In this document: piece by piece, positions 17,188 to 26,455 of the stretch
How the letters are laid out: every line of letters starts with the position of its first letter
Numbering within the stretch: position 1 is the stretch's first letter
NCBI GenBank assembly: GCA_963558565.1
Contig: CAUWGX010000005.1
Span: 124,001-188,000, forward strand
Direction: 5' to 3'
Source of the DNA: Atopostipes sp963558565
Lineage (GTDB): Bacteria; Bacillota; Bacilli; Lactobacillales; Carnobacteriaceae_A
DNA: 64,000 bases
The notes under the pieces: generated by a model
What the model saw: the letters and a program-made list of their open reading frames with translations, nothing else
Database searches by the model: none
Told to the model about the DNA's origin: nothing
Position numbers and translations under genes: made by a program

Positions 17188-18180
17188 TTAATTTGGCTCT
17201 TCATCTAATATTTCTAGACCCGGGCCAGGTTTTGCTAAGACTAATTGGTCTTGGTGATAATCCTCGAGTAACAATGCTTGTAGCTCTTCCATTTGCGAAG
17301 CTTTACAGATGAGCTTCACGTTCGGGCCGGCATCCATCGTTAAGTAAACAGGATAACCTTGAGCGCGTAAGTCCTTGACTTTTTGCATAGCTCTCATCGT
17401 TTCCGGTGTCCAATAATTGAAAGGTGGGTTAGCACTTAAGTTGAGGGCATGCATTTTTAAAGCACTACGCTCAGCAATTTCGCCCACTTTGACAAGATCT
17501 TGTTGAGCAATAGCGGTCTTAATCGCAGCGAGGTCGGTTTCAGTTGAAGTCAACCAGCCTTCATAATAAGGGGAGGTCTCAACGACTCGGCGCATTCCTT
17601 CGGTACTCGAGATTTCTTTTTGGGCGTCTTCGACAATAATAAAGATCATCCCAATATCCCAATCCGCGTCATCAATCGGAACAGCGACAGAATCAGCGTC
17701 TGAAGTCCCTTGTTGCCATTCAGCAAAACCGCCATAAATACTGCGAGAAGCAGAACCTGATCCACGTCGAGCTAAGCGTGATAATTCTTTTTTCGATAAG
17801 TCAAGACCAGCGGCTAAGCTGGCGGCTCCAGCTAAAGCGGCGAGCCCGGAAGCAGAAGAAGCCAGTCCAGCGGCTGTCGGCACATGATTAATGGATTCAA
17901 TCTTAGCGTAATCCTCAAGACCGGCTTTTTGGCGGACAATATCTAAAATAACTTGCGCTTTCTTTAAAGCTTTTTCATCTTGCTCTTCATGATCAAGCCA
18001 CAAGACATCTGCTTTTAATTGAGAATCAAAAGTGACTTTGGTTTCAGTATAAAAAGCATCTAAAGTTAAAGAAAGAGAATTATTTTGAGGCAAGATGAAG
18101 GTTTCATCTTTCTTGCCCCAATATTTTATAAAAGCAATATTGGTGTATGCTCGCACCCATTTTGATTCTTTATTCAACAT
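17188..18180 (-). CDS. mvaD: Diphosphomevalonate decarboxylase
   Basis: 330-residue GHMP-fold enzyme converting mevalonate diphosphate to IPP with ATP and release of CO2. Markers: AYTNIAFIKYWGKKDE near 11-26, the ATP loop AAGLASSASGLAALA near 107-121, SRSIYGGFAEW near 145, and the catalytic Asp segment LTMDAGPNVK near 277-286. Its start overlaps the end of mvaK1 by 11 bases, which indicates translational coupling. Confidence 0.96.
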   Translation of the reverse strand: MLNKESKWVRAYTNIAFIKYWGKKDETFILPQNNSLSLTLDAFYTETKVTFDSQLKADVLWLDHEEQDEKALKKAQVILDIVRQKAGLEDYAKIESINHVPTAAGLASSASGLAALAGAASLAAGLDLSKKELSRLARRGSGSASRSIYGGFAEWQQGTSDADSVAVPIDDADWDIGMIFIIVEDAQKEISSTEGMRRVVETSPYYEGWLTSTETDLAAIKTAIAQQDLVKVGEIAERSALKMHALNLSANPPFNYWTPETMRAMQKVKDLRAQGYPVYLTMDAGPNVKLICKASQMEELQALLLEDYHQDQLVLAKPGPGLEILDEEPN

Positions 18181-19126
18181 CTATATTCGCTCCTAAAGGA
18201 TGAATCCAAGTTTTAGTGGCTCCTGCTTGTAACAAAGCTTTCGTTAAGTCTTCTGCGCGTTCGATTTTATCAACAAGCGCAATGATACAGCCTCCGCGCC
18301 CACCACCTGTTAATTTGGCTCCGAGGGCTCCATTTGCTTTCGCTGTTTCGATGAGTTGGTCTAGTTTTTTATTACTAACTGTTAATTTTTTTAATTTGTT
18401 TTGTGCTTTCTCCAGAATTTCCCCCAAGTGCTTGAGGTCTTTTTTTTCGATAAAAGTACGGGCTTCGTTCGTCAATTGCCCAAGTCCTTCAATGAGTTTT
18501 TGCCCTTCATGCTGAGGATCGGCGACTAAGCGACCGACATCCGCGACGGCCTCTACGGTTTCTCCTTGTTGTCCGGTATCGGCGACCACTAAGTAAGCGG
18601 GCAATTCGATATTGAAAAACTCTGCTTTTTTATTTTTTACATAAAAAATGGATTCATTTGAACTGACTACTTTTGCATCTAAGCCGCTCGGATTTCCGTG
18701 GGCAATTTTTTCAGAAATGGAAACAAATTGGTACAACAATTCATCTGGTAACTCTTCATCAAAATAATTAAATAATGCTCGAACTAAAGCGGTCGCAACC
18801 GCTGCACTTGATCCCATCCCACGTTCCGCCGGGATGTCACTTTCGATTGTAATGTGTAGATGATCCGGTGAGAGCGCAAAGTAATCACACACGGCGTGCA
18901 AGGTTTTAATTAAATTGTTTAAAACAGCCGGAGCTTCTGAAATTTTTCCTGTGTGATAAATACTTTCCATCGTACTCTCGCCATCGATTCTTTCAACGGT
19001 TACTTCAACATTTGCAGAAGTAAATGGAATAGCAATTGCTGGTTCATCATGTACCACGGAATGCTCACCGATTAAGATGATTTTTCCATGGGCTCTTCCA
19101 GATGCTGTATTTGATAGAACCTCCAT
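18170..19126 (-). CDS. mvaK1: Mevalonate kinase
   Basis: First gene of the mevalonate operon; phosphorylates mevalonate. GHMP motifs: SGRAHGKIILIGEHSVV near 8-24, ERGMGSSAAVATALVRAL near 100-117, and KLTGGGRGGCIIAL near 270-283. I start at ATG 19126 (318 residues) because GGGAGGT sits 5 bases upstream; a longer frame from 19168 has no such site and would add 14 non-homologous residues. Divergent from coaA across a 171-base gap. Confidence 0.95.
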   Translation of the reverse strand: MEVLSNTASGRAHGKIILIGEHSVVHDEPAIAIPFTSANVEVTVERIDGESTMESIYHTGKISEAPAVLNNLIKTLHAVCDYFALSPDHLHITIESDIPAERGMGSSAAVATALVRALFNYFDEELPDELLYQFVSISEKIAHGNPSGLDAKVVSSNESIFYVKNKKAEFFNIELPAYLVVADTGQQGETVEAVADVGRLVADPQHEGQKLIEGLGQLTNEARTFIEKKDLKHLGEILEKAQNKLKKLTVSNKKLDQLIETAKANGALGAKLTGGGRGGCIIALVDKIERAEDLTKALLQAGATKTWIHPLGANIDVE

Positions 19127-19297
19127 ATTTACCTCCCTATTTTTCTTTAATATTTTATTTATACTCATACTCTACCATATTATCATAATATCCTTAAAAA
19201 TCATTTAAGAATGCAAGAAAAAGTTCTACAATATATTTATTCGCAGCTTTTTTTGTTACACTATAAAAGGTTATTATTGGGGACGGGGAGGAAAAAC

Positions 19298-20221
19298 ATG
19301 GAAAAATCGAATACTTTCTATATATTCGATCGGGAAGACTGGACAACGTTGAATACAGCCGAACATTTTTCGATGACGGATGATGAACTAGAAAAACTGA
19401 GTGCTTTAAATGATACGGTATCTTTAACCGACGTACGTGAAATCTATGTACCGCTCGCGTCGATCTTAGATATTTTTATCCAAAATTATGAAAAACAACA
19501 ACTTGAATTGAAAAACCTATTAGGCGCACCACCAAAAAGTGCTCCTTATGTGATTGGTATTACGGGCAGTGTGGCGGTTGGAAAAAGTACGCTGGCGAGA
19601 CTGCTTCAGACTATTTTGGCGCAATATTATAAAGATAAACAAGTCGATTTAATTACAACGGATGGCTTTTTATATCCGAATGAAGTCCTGAAAGAAAAGG
19701 GACTGATGGAACGTAAAGGTTTCCCAGAGAGTTATGATATGCATCGTTTAATTACTTTTATGGGCGATGTGAAAAGTGGGAAACCAAATATTAAGGTTCC
19801 CAAATATTCGCATGACATTTATAATATTGTAGAGGGCGAGTATGAAGTGATCGATCAACCGGACATTTTAATTGTCGAAGGGATCAATACTTTGCAGTTG
19901 CCTGCGAACGAAAAAATATATGCCAGTGACTTTTTTGATTTCAGTTTTTATGTGGATGCCGAACCGAAAAAGATTGAGAAATGGTATTTGCAGCGTTTTG
20001 GGATTTTGGTAGATACGGCCTTTAGAGATCCGGATAACTTTTATAATATTTTTGCGGATGTTAAACGGGAAAAAGCTTTTGACTATGCGCGAAGAATTTG
20101 GAAAGAAGTTAATCTGCGAAATCTACTGGATAATATTTTGCCGACACGTTTCCGAGCGGATGTTATTTTACATAAAACGACTGATCATTATATCGATCAA
20201 ATATTACTTCGAAAACATTAA
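19298..20221 (+). CDS. coaA: Type I pantothenate kinase
   Basis: 307-residue bacterial CoaA (first step of CoA synthesis from pantothenate). Walker A is GITGSVAVGKSTLARLLQ near 95-110; other family marks are TTDGFLYPN, KGFPESYD, VPKYSHDIYNIV and VEGINTLQ. Start ATG 19298, with GGGGAGG upstream; an upstream extension to 19211 would include the likely promoter and ribosome site. Only 26 bases separate it from guaA and no terminator is seen, so the two may be co-transcribed. Confidence 0.94.
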   Translation: MEKSNTFYIFDREDWTTLNTAEHFSMTDDELEKLSALNDTVSLTDVREIYVPLASILDIFIQNYEKQQLELKNLLGAPPKSAPYVIGITGSVAVGKSTLARLLQTILAQYYKDKQVDLITTDGFLYPNEVLKEKGLMERKGFPESYDMHRLITFMGDVKSGKPNIKVPKYSHDIYNIVEGEYEVIDQPDILIVEGINTLQLPANEKIYASDFFDFSFYVDAEPKKIEKWYLQRFGILVDTAFRDPDNFYNIFADVKREKAFDYARRIWKEVNLRNLLDNILPTRFRADVILHKTTDHYIDQILLRKH

Positions 20222-20247
20222 GAAAGAACAATGGAGGTCTTTATTCA

Positions 20248-21801
20248 ATGGAAAATACACCAACAAAAAATGTGCCAACGTTAGCCGTGATTGATTTTGG
20301 GAGTCAGTTTAATCAGCTGATTGCTCGTAAAGTACGCGAGTTAGGCGTTTATTCTGAGCTCTATCCTTACACGGTTTCACCGGCTACTTTAAAAGAAAAC
20401 AATGTGCAAGGACTCATATTTACCGGCGGACCGCGTCGCGTTCTAGATGAAGATGCGTTTAAAGTCGATCCTGCGGTTTATGATTTAGGCTTGCCGATTT
20501 TAGCGATTGACTATGGCGCGCAATTGATGACTTACCAATTAGGGGGAGAAATCACAGCAGCTAGCCATAGCGAAACAGAAATAACGACTTTGAAATTATT
20601 AAAAGAAGACCTGCCTTTATTTAAAGGGTTGAATGCCGAAGAAAAGGTTTGGCAAAGTGTGAGCGACCAGGTGACCGCTTTACCGGCTGGTTTTGAAGTC
20701 GTCGGCGCTGCCGCGCACGATGAGCATGCGGTTATTTACAATGAAGAAAAGAACTTTTATGGTATCCAATTTCACCCGGAAGTGAATCAGACAGAAAAAG
20801 GCCAACAAATCATTCAAAACTTTGCTTTAGAGGTTTGTGGCTTTCAAGCAGACTGGGACATGGGCCAATTTATTGACTTAGAAGTTGAGAAAATCCGTGA
20901 ACAAGTGGGCGATAAAAAAGTCCTTCTAGGCTTGTCAGGTGGCGTGGATTCATCTGTGACCGGTGTTTTATTAAACAAAGCAATCGGTGATCAGTTAGTT
21001 TGTATTTTTGTGGACCACGGGCTTTTACGTAAAAACGAAGCGGATGAAGTGATGGAAAGTTTATCCGGTAAATTTGGCTTAAATATTGTGCATGTAGAAG
21101 CTAGCGAACGCTACTTATCAAAACTAGCGGGTGTGAGCGATCCGGAAGAAAAACGTAAAATTATCGGCAATGAATTTATCGAAGTGTTTAGCGATGAAGC
21201 GCGTAAATTAGATGGCGTGGAATTTTTAGCACAAGGAACACTTTATACCGATGTCATTGAAAGTGGTACAGAAACGGCTGAAACAATTAAATCACACCAT
21301 AACGTCGGTGGCTTACCAGAAGATTTAGAATTTGAACTCATTGAGCCGATGAATACTTTGTTCAAAGACGAAGTACGTGCTTTAGGAGAAGAATTAGGAA
21401 TGCCGGCTGATTTAGTCTGGCGTCAACCGTTCCCAGGACCAGGTTTAGCTGTACGCGTCCTTGGTGAAATTACTAGCGAGAAATTAGAAGTTGTTCGCGA
21501 AAGTGATGCGATTTTACGAGAAGAAATTAAAAATGCAGGCCTTGAACGGGATATCTGGCAATACTTCACCGTCTTACCTGGCTTCAAAACCGTTGGCGTC
21601 ACCGATGATAAACGAACATATGATTACACGATCGGTATCCGGGCTATTACCTCAGTCGATGGGGTCACTGCCGACTGGGCGAAGATCCCCTTAGACTTAC
21701 TTGGGAAAATATCTAAACGAATCACCAATGAAGTCGATGGGATTAACCGCGTCGTTTACGACATCACTGGTAAACCACCAGCAACCGTAGAATGGGAGTA
21801 A
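20248..21801 (+). CDS. guaA: GMP synthase with altered glutaminase nucleophile
   Basis: 517-residue GuaA, converting XMP to GMP with ATP and an amino donor. Domains: class I glutamine amidotransferase (about 1-195), ATP pyrophosphatase with SGGVDSSV near 230-237 (about 200-390), and the C-terminal dimerisation domain with KTVGVTDDKRTYDYTIGIRA. Oddity: where the family has GICYGMQ, this protein has AIDYGAQ with Asp88 (codon GAC at 20509-20511) in place of the nucleophilic Cys; the His and Glu of the triad remain (FHPEV near 177). The synthetase half looks intact, so free ammonia is the likely nitrogen donor. GGAGG precedes the ATG. Confidence 0.93.
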   Translation: MENTPTKNVPTLAVIDFGSQFNQLIARKVRELGVYSELYPYTVSPATLKENNVQGLIFTGGPRRVLDEDAFKVDPAVYDLGLPILAIDYGAQLMTYQLGGEITAASHSETEITTLKLLKEDLPLFKGLNAEEKVWQSVSDQVTALPAGFEVVGAAAHDEHAVIYNEEKNFYGIQFHPEVNQTEKGQQIIQNFALEVCGFQADWDMGQFIDLEVEKIREQVGDKKVLLGLSGGVDSSVTGVLLNKAIGDQLVCIFVDHGLLRKNEADEVMESLSGKFGLNIVHVEASERYLSKLAGVSDPEEKRKIIGNEFIEVFSDEARKLDGVEFLAQGTLYTDVIESGTETAETIKSHHNVGGLPEDLEFELIEPMNTLFKDEVRALGEELGMPADLVWRQPFPGPGLAVRVLGEITSEKLEVVRESDAILREEIKNAGLERDIWQYFTVLPGFKTVGVTDDKRTYDYTIGIRAITSVDGVTADWAKIPLDLLGKISKRITNEVDGINRVVYDITGKPPATVEWE

Positions 21802-21908
21802 TTTATTAAAAATATTTTCAGTAAAAATCTTCGAGCTCTTTATCTCCTTATTCAGATAAGTGAATAGAAATGCACGAAGAACCTGTTAAAGAAAATAAAA
21901 AACTGCGC

Positions 21909-21947
21909 AAAAAGAGATATTACGTAAAAATAGTATCTCTTTTTTTT
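21909..21947 (+). terminator. Terminator after guaA
   Basis: AAAAAGAGATA pairs with TATCTCTTTTT, then more T residues. Confidence 0.8.
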
Positions 21948-22042
21948 AGCACTATTTCCTTTGAAGTAGAAGAAATCATTCATGACTTGTACGGAGGAAA
22001 AGTTCGAATTGTAGAAAAGAAAATGGAAGAGGAGCGAGATCA

Positions 22043-23164
22043 ATGACGGATACGAAAATTTTTAAAGCGGTAGAGGATAATGATCTGGCAACAGTGACTC
22101 AAATTGTTCAAACAGTGGATAAAAATTATTTACATGAAGTAGTAAACAACCAGGGCCAAACGTCTTTAATGGTTGCGGTGCTTCAAAATAACTTGGCGCT
22201 AGCTACTATTTTACTAGAGGTAGGTTTTGATCCTAACCAAAAAGATAAGAACCATCTGTCACCTTTTGTTGCGGCTGCCGCGAATGGCTTTGATCAAATC
22301 TTTTCTGTTTTAATGTCGGCTAAACCAGATCCCACACAAGTCAATCGTTTTGGCGGCACGGCTTTGCTTCCTGCGAGTGAAAAAGGTTATCTCAAAGCTG
22401 TCCAACTGGCGCTTGCTTATGGTGTGCCTGTGAACCACCAAAATCGCTTAGGCTGGTCGGCATTGTTAGAAGCGGTTATTTTAGGAGATGGTGGTTTTTT
22501 ATATCAAGAGATTATCCAAGAATTAGTGTCAGAGGGCGGCGATGTTCATGCAGTTGATTTTGACGGTCAATCAGCTGTTCAATATGCGCTTGAAAGAAAC
22601 CAACCGAAGGTACAAAAGATCTTAGAGGGAACGGCTCAAGAGGACTATGCAAAAATCCAACAGCTTATGTGTGAAGAGCGTTTAACGGAGGCGTTAGTTG
22701 AGCTTTATAAGAAGCCGAATAGCTTACAACAAACGTATTATTTAGGCGCTGTGTATGAAAGATTAAAAGATGTAGAAACTGCTCATTACTACTTTGAAAA
22801 AGGATTAGAAAAAGATGCACGGTTTGCCTTTTACTTAGCGAATCTCAACAGAAAGCAAGGGAAAGTTGAAGAGACGTTAGCGTACTTCAAGCTTGGAGCT
22901 GCCAGAACACCCGACTACTATTTTGATTACCATCGCTCAAACTACTTGCGTGAATTAGGTCGACATGAAGAAGCTGTCGCATTGATGGATGAATTATTAA
23001 TAGAATATCCTAAACGTACCGACTTTATGTTCCATAAAGCCAATAGCTTAAGAACATTAGGGGATCATCAAGCAGCTTATGACACGATGATTGAAGCCGC
23101 TACGATCCAGCCGCAAAACCCTTTATTTATGGAACAAGCTGAAGTTTCCAAAACGTTTATGTAG
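22043..23164 (+). CDS. Ankyrin-repeat plus TPR-repeat protein
   Basis: 373 residues, soluble, with no signal peptide. The N-terminal half (about 5-205) has ankyrin-like repeats with recognisable units such as NNQGQTSLMVAVLQNNLALATILLE and FGGTALLPASEKGYLKAVQLAL, taken at their ends as NNQG...TILLE and FGGTA...VQLAL. The C-terminal half (about 225-370) has tetratricopeptide-like helix pairs (YYLGAVYERLKDVETAHYYF, LRELGRHEEAVALMDEL). Both are protein-interaction scaffolds, so an adaptor role is likely; no partner can be named. ATG preceded by GAAGAGGAGCGAG. Single gene; a GNAT gene starts 70 bases later. Confidence 0.82.
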   Translation: MTDTKIFKAVEDNDLATVTQIVQTVDKNYLHEVVNNQGQTSLMVAVLQNNLALATILLEVGFDPNQKDKNHLSPFVAAAANGFDQIFSVLMSAKPDPTQVNRFGGTALLPASEKGYLKAVQLALAYGVPVNHQNRLGWSALLEAVILGDGGFLYQEIIQELVSEGGDVHAVDFDGQSAVQYALERNQPKVQKILEGTAQEDYAKIQQLMCEERLTEALVELYKKPNSLQQTYYLGAVYERLKDVETAHYYFEKGLEKDARFAFYLANLNRKQGKVEETLAYFKLGAARTPDYYFDYHRSNYLRELGRHEEAVALMDELLIEYPKRTDFMFHKANSLRTLGDHQAAYDTMIEAATIQPQNPLFMEQAEVSKTFM

Positions 23165-23234
23165 GAAAGAATTGGTTACTGTTGCTGGAACTTCAAGTCA
23201 TCAAAAAATGATGCGTTTACTAAATGGAGGAGAG

Positions 23235-23741
23235 ATGAAGATGAAAGTTCGACGATTAAAACCAGCGGATGCGGAAAAATATTTAGCAATAAGACAGGCA
23301 GCGCTAAAAGAGAGTCCTACTGCCTTTGCAGCAAGTTATGAAGAAGAAAAAAATCAAACAGCTGAAAAATACAGAGAGCGGTTCGCTCTTGCAGAGGATG
23401 CCTTTACTTTTGGTCTTTTTGAAGATACCCAGCTTATCGGAGTGGTTACTTTAATCAGAGAATCATTCATCAAATTACGTCACAGAGCAAACATTGTTGC
23501 GATGTATATTCACCCAGAAAAAAGAGGCAGAGGCTTAGCGAACGCTTTAATGTCAAAAGCGATTAAGCAGGCCAATCGCTTAGAAGGTGTGGAACAAATT
23601 TATTTAAGTGTAGTGTCTACGAATACTGCCGCTAAAAGATTATATACTTCTTGTGGTTTTAAAGTGTTTGGGAAAGATCGAAGAGCGTTAAAAGTTGAAA
23701 ATATTTATTACGACGAGGAGCATATGGTTTACATGTTATAA
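23235..23741 (+). CDS. GNAT-family N-acetyltransferase
   Basis: About 168 residues. The acetyl-CoA loop motif R-G-x-G-x-A appears as KRGRGLANALMSKAI (near 100-114), after the beta strand VAMYIHPE. The C-terminal motif LSVVSTNTAAKRLYTSCGFKVFG is typical (quoted in part: NTAAKRLYTSCGF). It probably acetylates a small molecule or a protein amine; the substrate is unknown. Two adjacent ATG codons (23235, 23241) share the GGAGGAGAG ribosome site, so the exact start is uncertain. Confidence 0.82.
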   Translation: MKMKVRRLKPADAEKYLAIRQAALKESPTAFAASYEEEKNQTAEKYRERFALAEDAFTFGLFEDTQLIGVVTLIRESFIKLRHRANIVAMYIHPEKRGRGLANALMSKAIKQANRLEGVEQIYLSVVSTNTAAKRLYTSCGFKVFGKDRRALKVENIYYDEEHMVYML

Positions 23742-23786
23742 AAATTAGTGAGAAAGCAAAAGGTTATTTGTGCAATTTTCAATAAA

Positions 23787-23827
23787 AAAGAATGCCGTCT
23801 AAAGTAGCATCTGAATAGGCATTCTTT
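23787..23827. terminator. Bidirectional terminator, GNAT / S66 peptidase
   Basis: AAAGAATGCC pairs with GGCATTCTTT between two convergent genes. Confidence 0.8.
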
Positions 23828-23834
23828 GGTTGAA

Positions 23835-24914
23835 TTATTTTGTTTGAAAGAAGGGTTCTGTAATTGAAAATTCGAGCGTATCGAAGTTGATTTGTGCCTC
23901 CAGCCCGTAAGGAAGAACGGTTCTGGGATAAGCATGTCCAAAATTCAAATTATATAAAATGGGTGTTTGCGCTTGTTTGGTTACTCGAACCAATACTTCT
24001 TTGTATTCTTGATAATAAATTTCATTTTGTGGTTTGCCAACGATGATGGCTTGAACCGCTTCAAAAATACCTAAGGCGTTAAGTGTTTCAAGCATTCGTT
24101 CGAAATGATCAGGGGTCGGTGTTTCTTCACTGGTTTCAATAAATAAAATTTTATTTTGCCATTCCGTAATACCTGGGAAAATTTGATACTTTTTAGCAAG
24201 GGCTTTTTCTTCTGGATAACGAGCGCCTTTTAATAAATCATATAAACTTTCTAAACAGCCCCCTAATAATTGTCCGGATACTCTTCCAACGCCTCTTAAG
24301 GCTTCGTAGCCATATTGTTCAGTGTGGCGAATACGTGGCGTATTGATCGCTTGTTTAGAAAAATCAGTTCTTTCTTCGTACCAAATGTCACTAGCTGGAA
24401 TATTTATTGTTGAAGGATTTTTTAAGTAAGATTTAAAAGTTTGAGCCGTATAAGGCAACATTTCGCTATCTAACTCCGCCAAGTCATTTAAGAAATTTGG
24501 ACCATAATAGCTGGTCATTCCGAGTTTATAAAACATTAAGTGATTCACGGTAGTATCCGAAAAACCCGAAAATAGTTTTGGGGTGTTTTTAACATAATTC
24601 AAAAAAGCTTCATCTTCTAGTAAATAAGGCAATAATTTAAACGTATCATCTCCGCCAATGGCACAAATGATTCCTTTAATCGTATCATCCGCGAAGGCTG
24701 TTTTTAAATCTTCCGCTCGAGCACTTGGATGCTCTTTCAGATACTCCATGCCTTTTAAAGCATTCGGCATAAAAACTGGTTGAAGACCCAATGCTCTTAA
24801 ACGCTCTACACCAATATCCAGCTGATGTTTAGAAAAATACTCGCCCAAAATTCCACTTGAAAGACTGACAATCGCTACACGATCTCCTTTATCCAATTGA
24901 GGTGGTTTATCCAT
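23835..24914 (-). CDS. S66-family LD-carboxypeptidase-like protein (MccF-like)
   Basis: 359-residue peptidase S66 member. The Ser nucleophile lies in FSGFSDTT near 110; the GGDD element precedes it, and the catalytic Glu and His segments are LFIETSEETPTP and NLNFGHAYPRTV. Relatives either cleave LD-bonds in murein tetrapeptides or, as MccF, inactivate microcin C-like aminoacyl nucleotides; the long form with the LETSEE segment resembles the MccF side. I start at ATG 24914 with GGAGGG 7 bases upstream rather than at a longer frame from 24992. Confidence 0.83.
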   Translation of the reverse strand: MDKPPQLDKGDRVAIVSLSSGILGEYFSKHQLDIGVERLRALGLQPVFMPNALKGMEYLKEHPSARAEDLKTAFADDTIKGIICAIGGDDTFKLLPYLLEDEAFLNYVKNTPKLFSGFSDTTVNHLMFYKLGMTSYYGPNFLNDLAELDSEMLPYTAQTFKSYLKNPSTINIPASDIWYEERTDFSKQAINTPRIRHTEQYGYEALRGVGRVSGQLLGGCLESLYDLLKGARYPEEKALAKKYQIFPGITEWQNKILFIETSEETPTPDHFERMLETLNALGIFEAVQAIIVGKPQNEIYYQEYKEVLVRVTKQAQTPILYNLNFGHAYPRTVLPYGLEAQINFDTLEFSITEPFFQTK

Positions 24915-25179
24915 CGTTATTTCCCTCCAAGATTCTCTTGATTGATTTGTACTATTATACCGAAAATAAATGAAAAATCTTAAGATAATCACATGAACGC
25001 TGAATTGTCCCTGGATGATTGAGGAATGAGAGAAGTGTCGATGCTTTCTGTTTTAATTTGTGTTGAAAAAGAACGTTATTCTCTGAATTTCTTTGGTCCT
25101 TGTTTTATAATAAAGTTGTTGCGAGCGCCATAATGAGCTTTAAATAAACAAGAATATTGAAAAGAAAGAAGGGGCATGG

Positions 25180-25551
25180 ATGTACGAAATAAAATTAAAA
25201 CGCACCTATGATGAAGTAGAAAACGAAGATGGTTATCGTGTATTAGTCGATCGGATGTGGCCTCGAGGCATTAAAAAAGAAGATTTAGATTACGATGCTT
25301 GGGAAAAAGAAGTAGCACCTTCGACGGAAATTCGTAAAGAATTCGGGCACGATGAAGATAAATTCAATGATTTCCGTAAAAAATATCTGCATGAATTATC
25401 AGAAAATGATGCAGCGGATGACTTTGTTGAAGATGTAAAAAAAGAATTACAAAAACAAAATGTCACACTGCTCTATGCAGCTAAAGACCGCGAAAACAAT
25501 CAAGCGGTCGTTTTGAGAGAATGGCTCCGTCATCATAAATTGGATCAATAG
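25180..25551 (+). CDS. DUF488-family protein (YeaO-like)
   Basis: 123 residues, cytosolic, acidic. The DUF488 signature is clear: KRTYDE near 7-12, VDRMWPRGIKKEDL near 23-36 and a C-terminal LLYAAKDRENNQAVVLREWL. Members are widespread and stress-associated but have no proven reaction. Good ribosome site (AAAGAAGGGG) before ATG. Single gene with a terminator. Confidence 0.85.
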   Translation: MYEIKLKRTYDEVENEDGYRVLVDRMWPRGIKKEDLDYDAWEKEVAPSTEIRKEFGHDEDKFNDFRKKYLHELSENDAADDFVEDVKKELQKQNVTLLYAAKDRENNQAVVLREWLRHHKLDQ

Positions 25552-25566
25552 AAGTTCATTTTTAAG

Positions 25567-25616
25567 AAACTCTCCTCATTTGCTGAGATGTTTAAGTGAG
25601 GGGAGTTTTATTTTTA
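25567..25616 (+). terminator. Terminator of the DUF488 gene
   Basis: AAACTCTCCTCATTT pairs with AAGTGAGGGGAGTTT with one mismatch; T run follows. Confidence 0.8.
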
Positions 25617-25646
25617 TAATATTCATTAAAAGGAAGGACGAATAAA

Positions 25647-26150
25647 ATGCAAAAACAAACAGCCGCTGATTGGGTAAAGAAATTAGCTTTAGAACCTCAT
25701 GTGGAAGGGGGCTATTTTCGTGAAGTGTATGAGAGTGACCAATCAACTAAAGCTATAGATGGAACGGATCGAAAACTATATACAAGTATTTATTTTTTAC
25801 TCGAGCATTTGAATCCATCACATTTTCATCGTTTAACCGTCGATGAAATCTGGTATTTCCATGCAGGAGCACCATTAACTATTCATATGATTCACCCGAA
25901 TGGCACTTATGAAACGGTGGAACTCGGAATAGATTTACCGGAAGGCCCTCGCTTACAATATCGAGTCCCCGCTGGCGTTATTTTTGGTTCTTCAGTGGAA
26001 AGAGCGCAGGGCTTTTCAGTGGTGAGTTGTATGTGTGGCCCTGGTTTTACTTATGAAGATTTTGAATTATTTTCAACCGCAGCATTACTAAAAGATTACC
26101 CTGAACATCAAGAAATTATCGAATATTTAACTCGAGATGCTGAAAATTGA
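25647..26150 (+). CDS. Cupin-fold protein, DUF985 type
   Basis: 167-residue single-domain cupin_5 (DUF985) protein. Typical marks: LEPHVEGGYFREVY near 14-27, HFHRLTVDEIWYFHAGAPL near 60-78, GVIFGSSV, and SCMCGPGFTYEDFEL near the end. His residues in HFHRL and the Glu of DEIW may hold a metal or ligand. Function is unknown; some relatives are called anti-sigma or sugar-binding without proof. ATG with AAAGGAAGG upstream. Confidence 0.83.
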   Translation: MQKQTAADWVKKLALEPHVEGGYFREVYESDQSTKAIDGTDRKLYTSIYFLLEHLNPSHFHRLTVDEIWYFHAGAPLTIHMIHPNGTYETVELGIDLPEGPRLQYRVPAGVIFGSSVERAQGFSVVSCMCGPGFTYEDFELFSTAALLKDYPEHQEIIEYLTRDAEN

Positions 26151-26352
26151 TGGGGAAGTGCTCCAGTGGTAAGATAACCGGCTGATCGTTCCACGGTGCC
26201 GTTTTAGCAGGAAGATAAATGAATGAACGACGCATGGTGACTCAAAAAAGAACCCCTTGTATAAAAACAGAAAATATCTCGTTACTTTCTAGGTAATACA
26301 AAAATATGCTACAATATATGAGGAAGAATAAAAGACCTTCAAATACATTCTC

Positions 26353-26455
26353 AAACGAATATCTAAAAAGCACTACATGCCAACCATGTTTAGTACTTTC
26401 ACACTCTCACACGATACCTTAACAAACGACCAGATGCCATATTCGTTTTTATTCA
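26353..26455 (+). promoter_or_regulatory. Structured 5' leader before the CPA1 antiporter
   Basis: A perfect outer 10-bp stem, AAACGAATAT (26353-26362) with ATATTCGTTT (26439-26448), is followed by T-rich sequence like a terminator. It encloses a second hairpin at 26366-26399 (AAAGcACTA + CATG with CATG + TAGTaCTTT, one mismatch and a two-base bulge). A TACAAT box at 26310-26315 could be the -10. The arrangement resembles a leader with a terminator or a riboswitch of unknown class. The rest of the 360-base gap (26151-26352) shows nothing I can name. Confidence 0.45.

Noticed and set aside
20222..20247. Purine riboswitch or G-box before guaA
   Set aside because: Only 26 bases separate coaA and guaA, which leaves no room for an aptamer.
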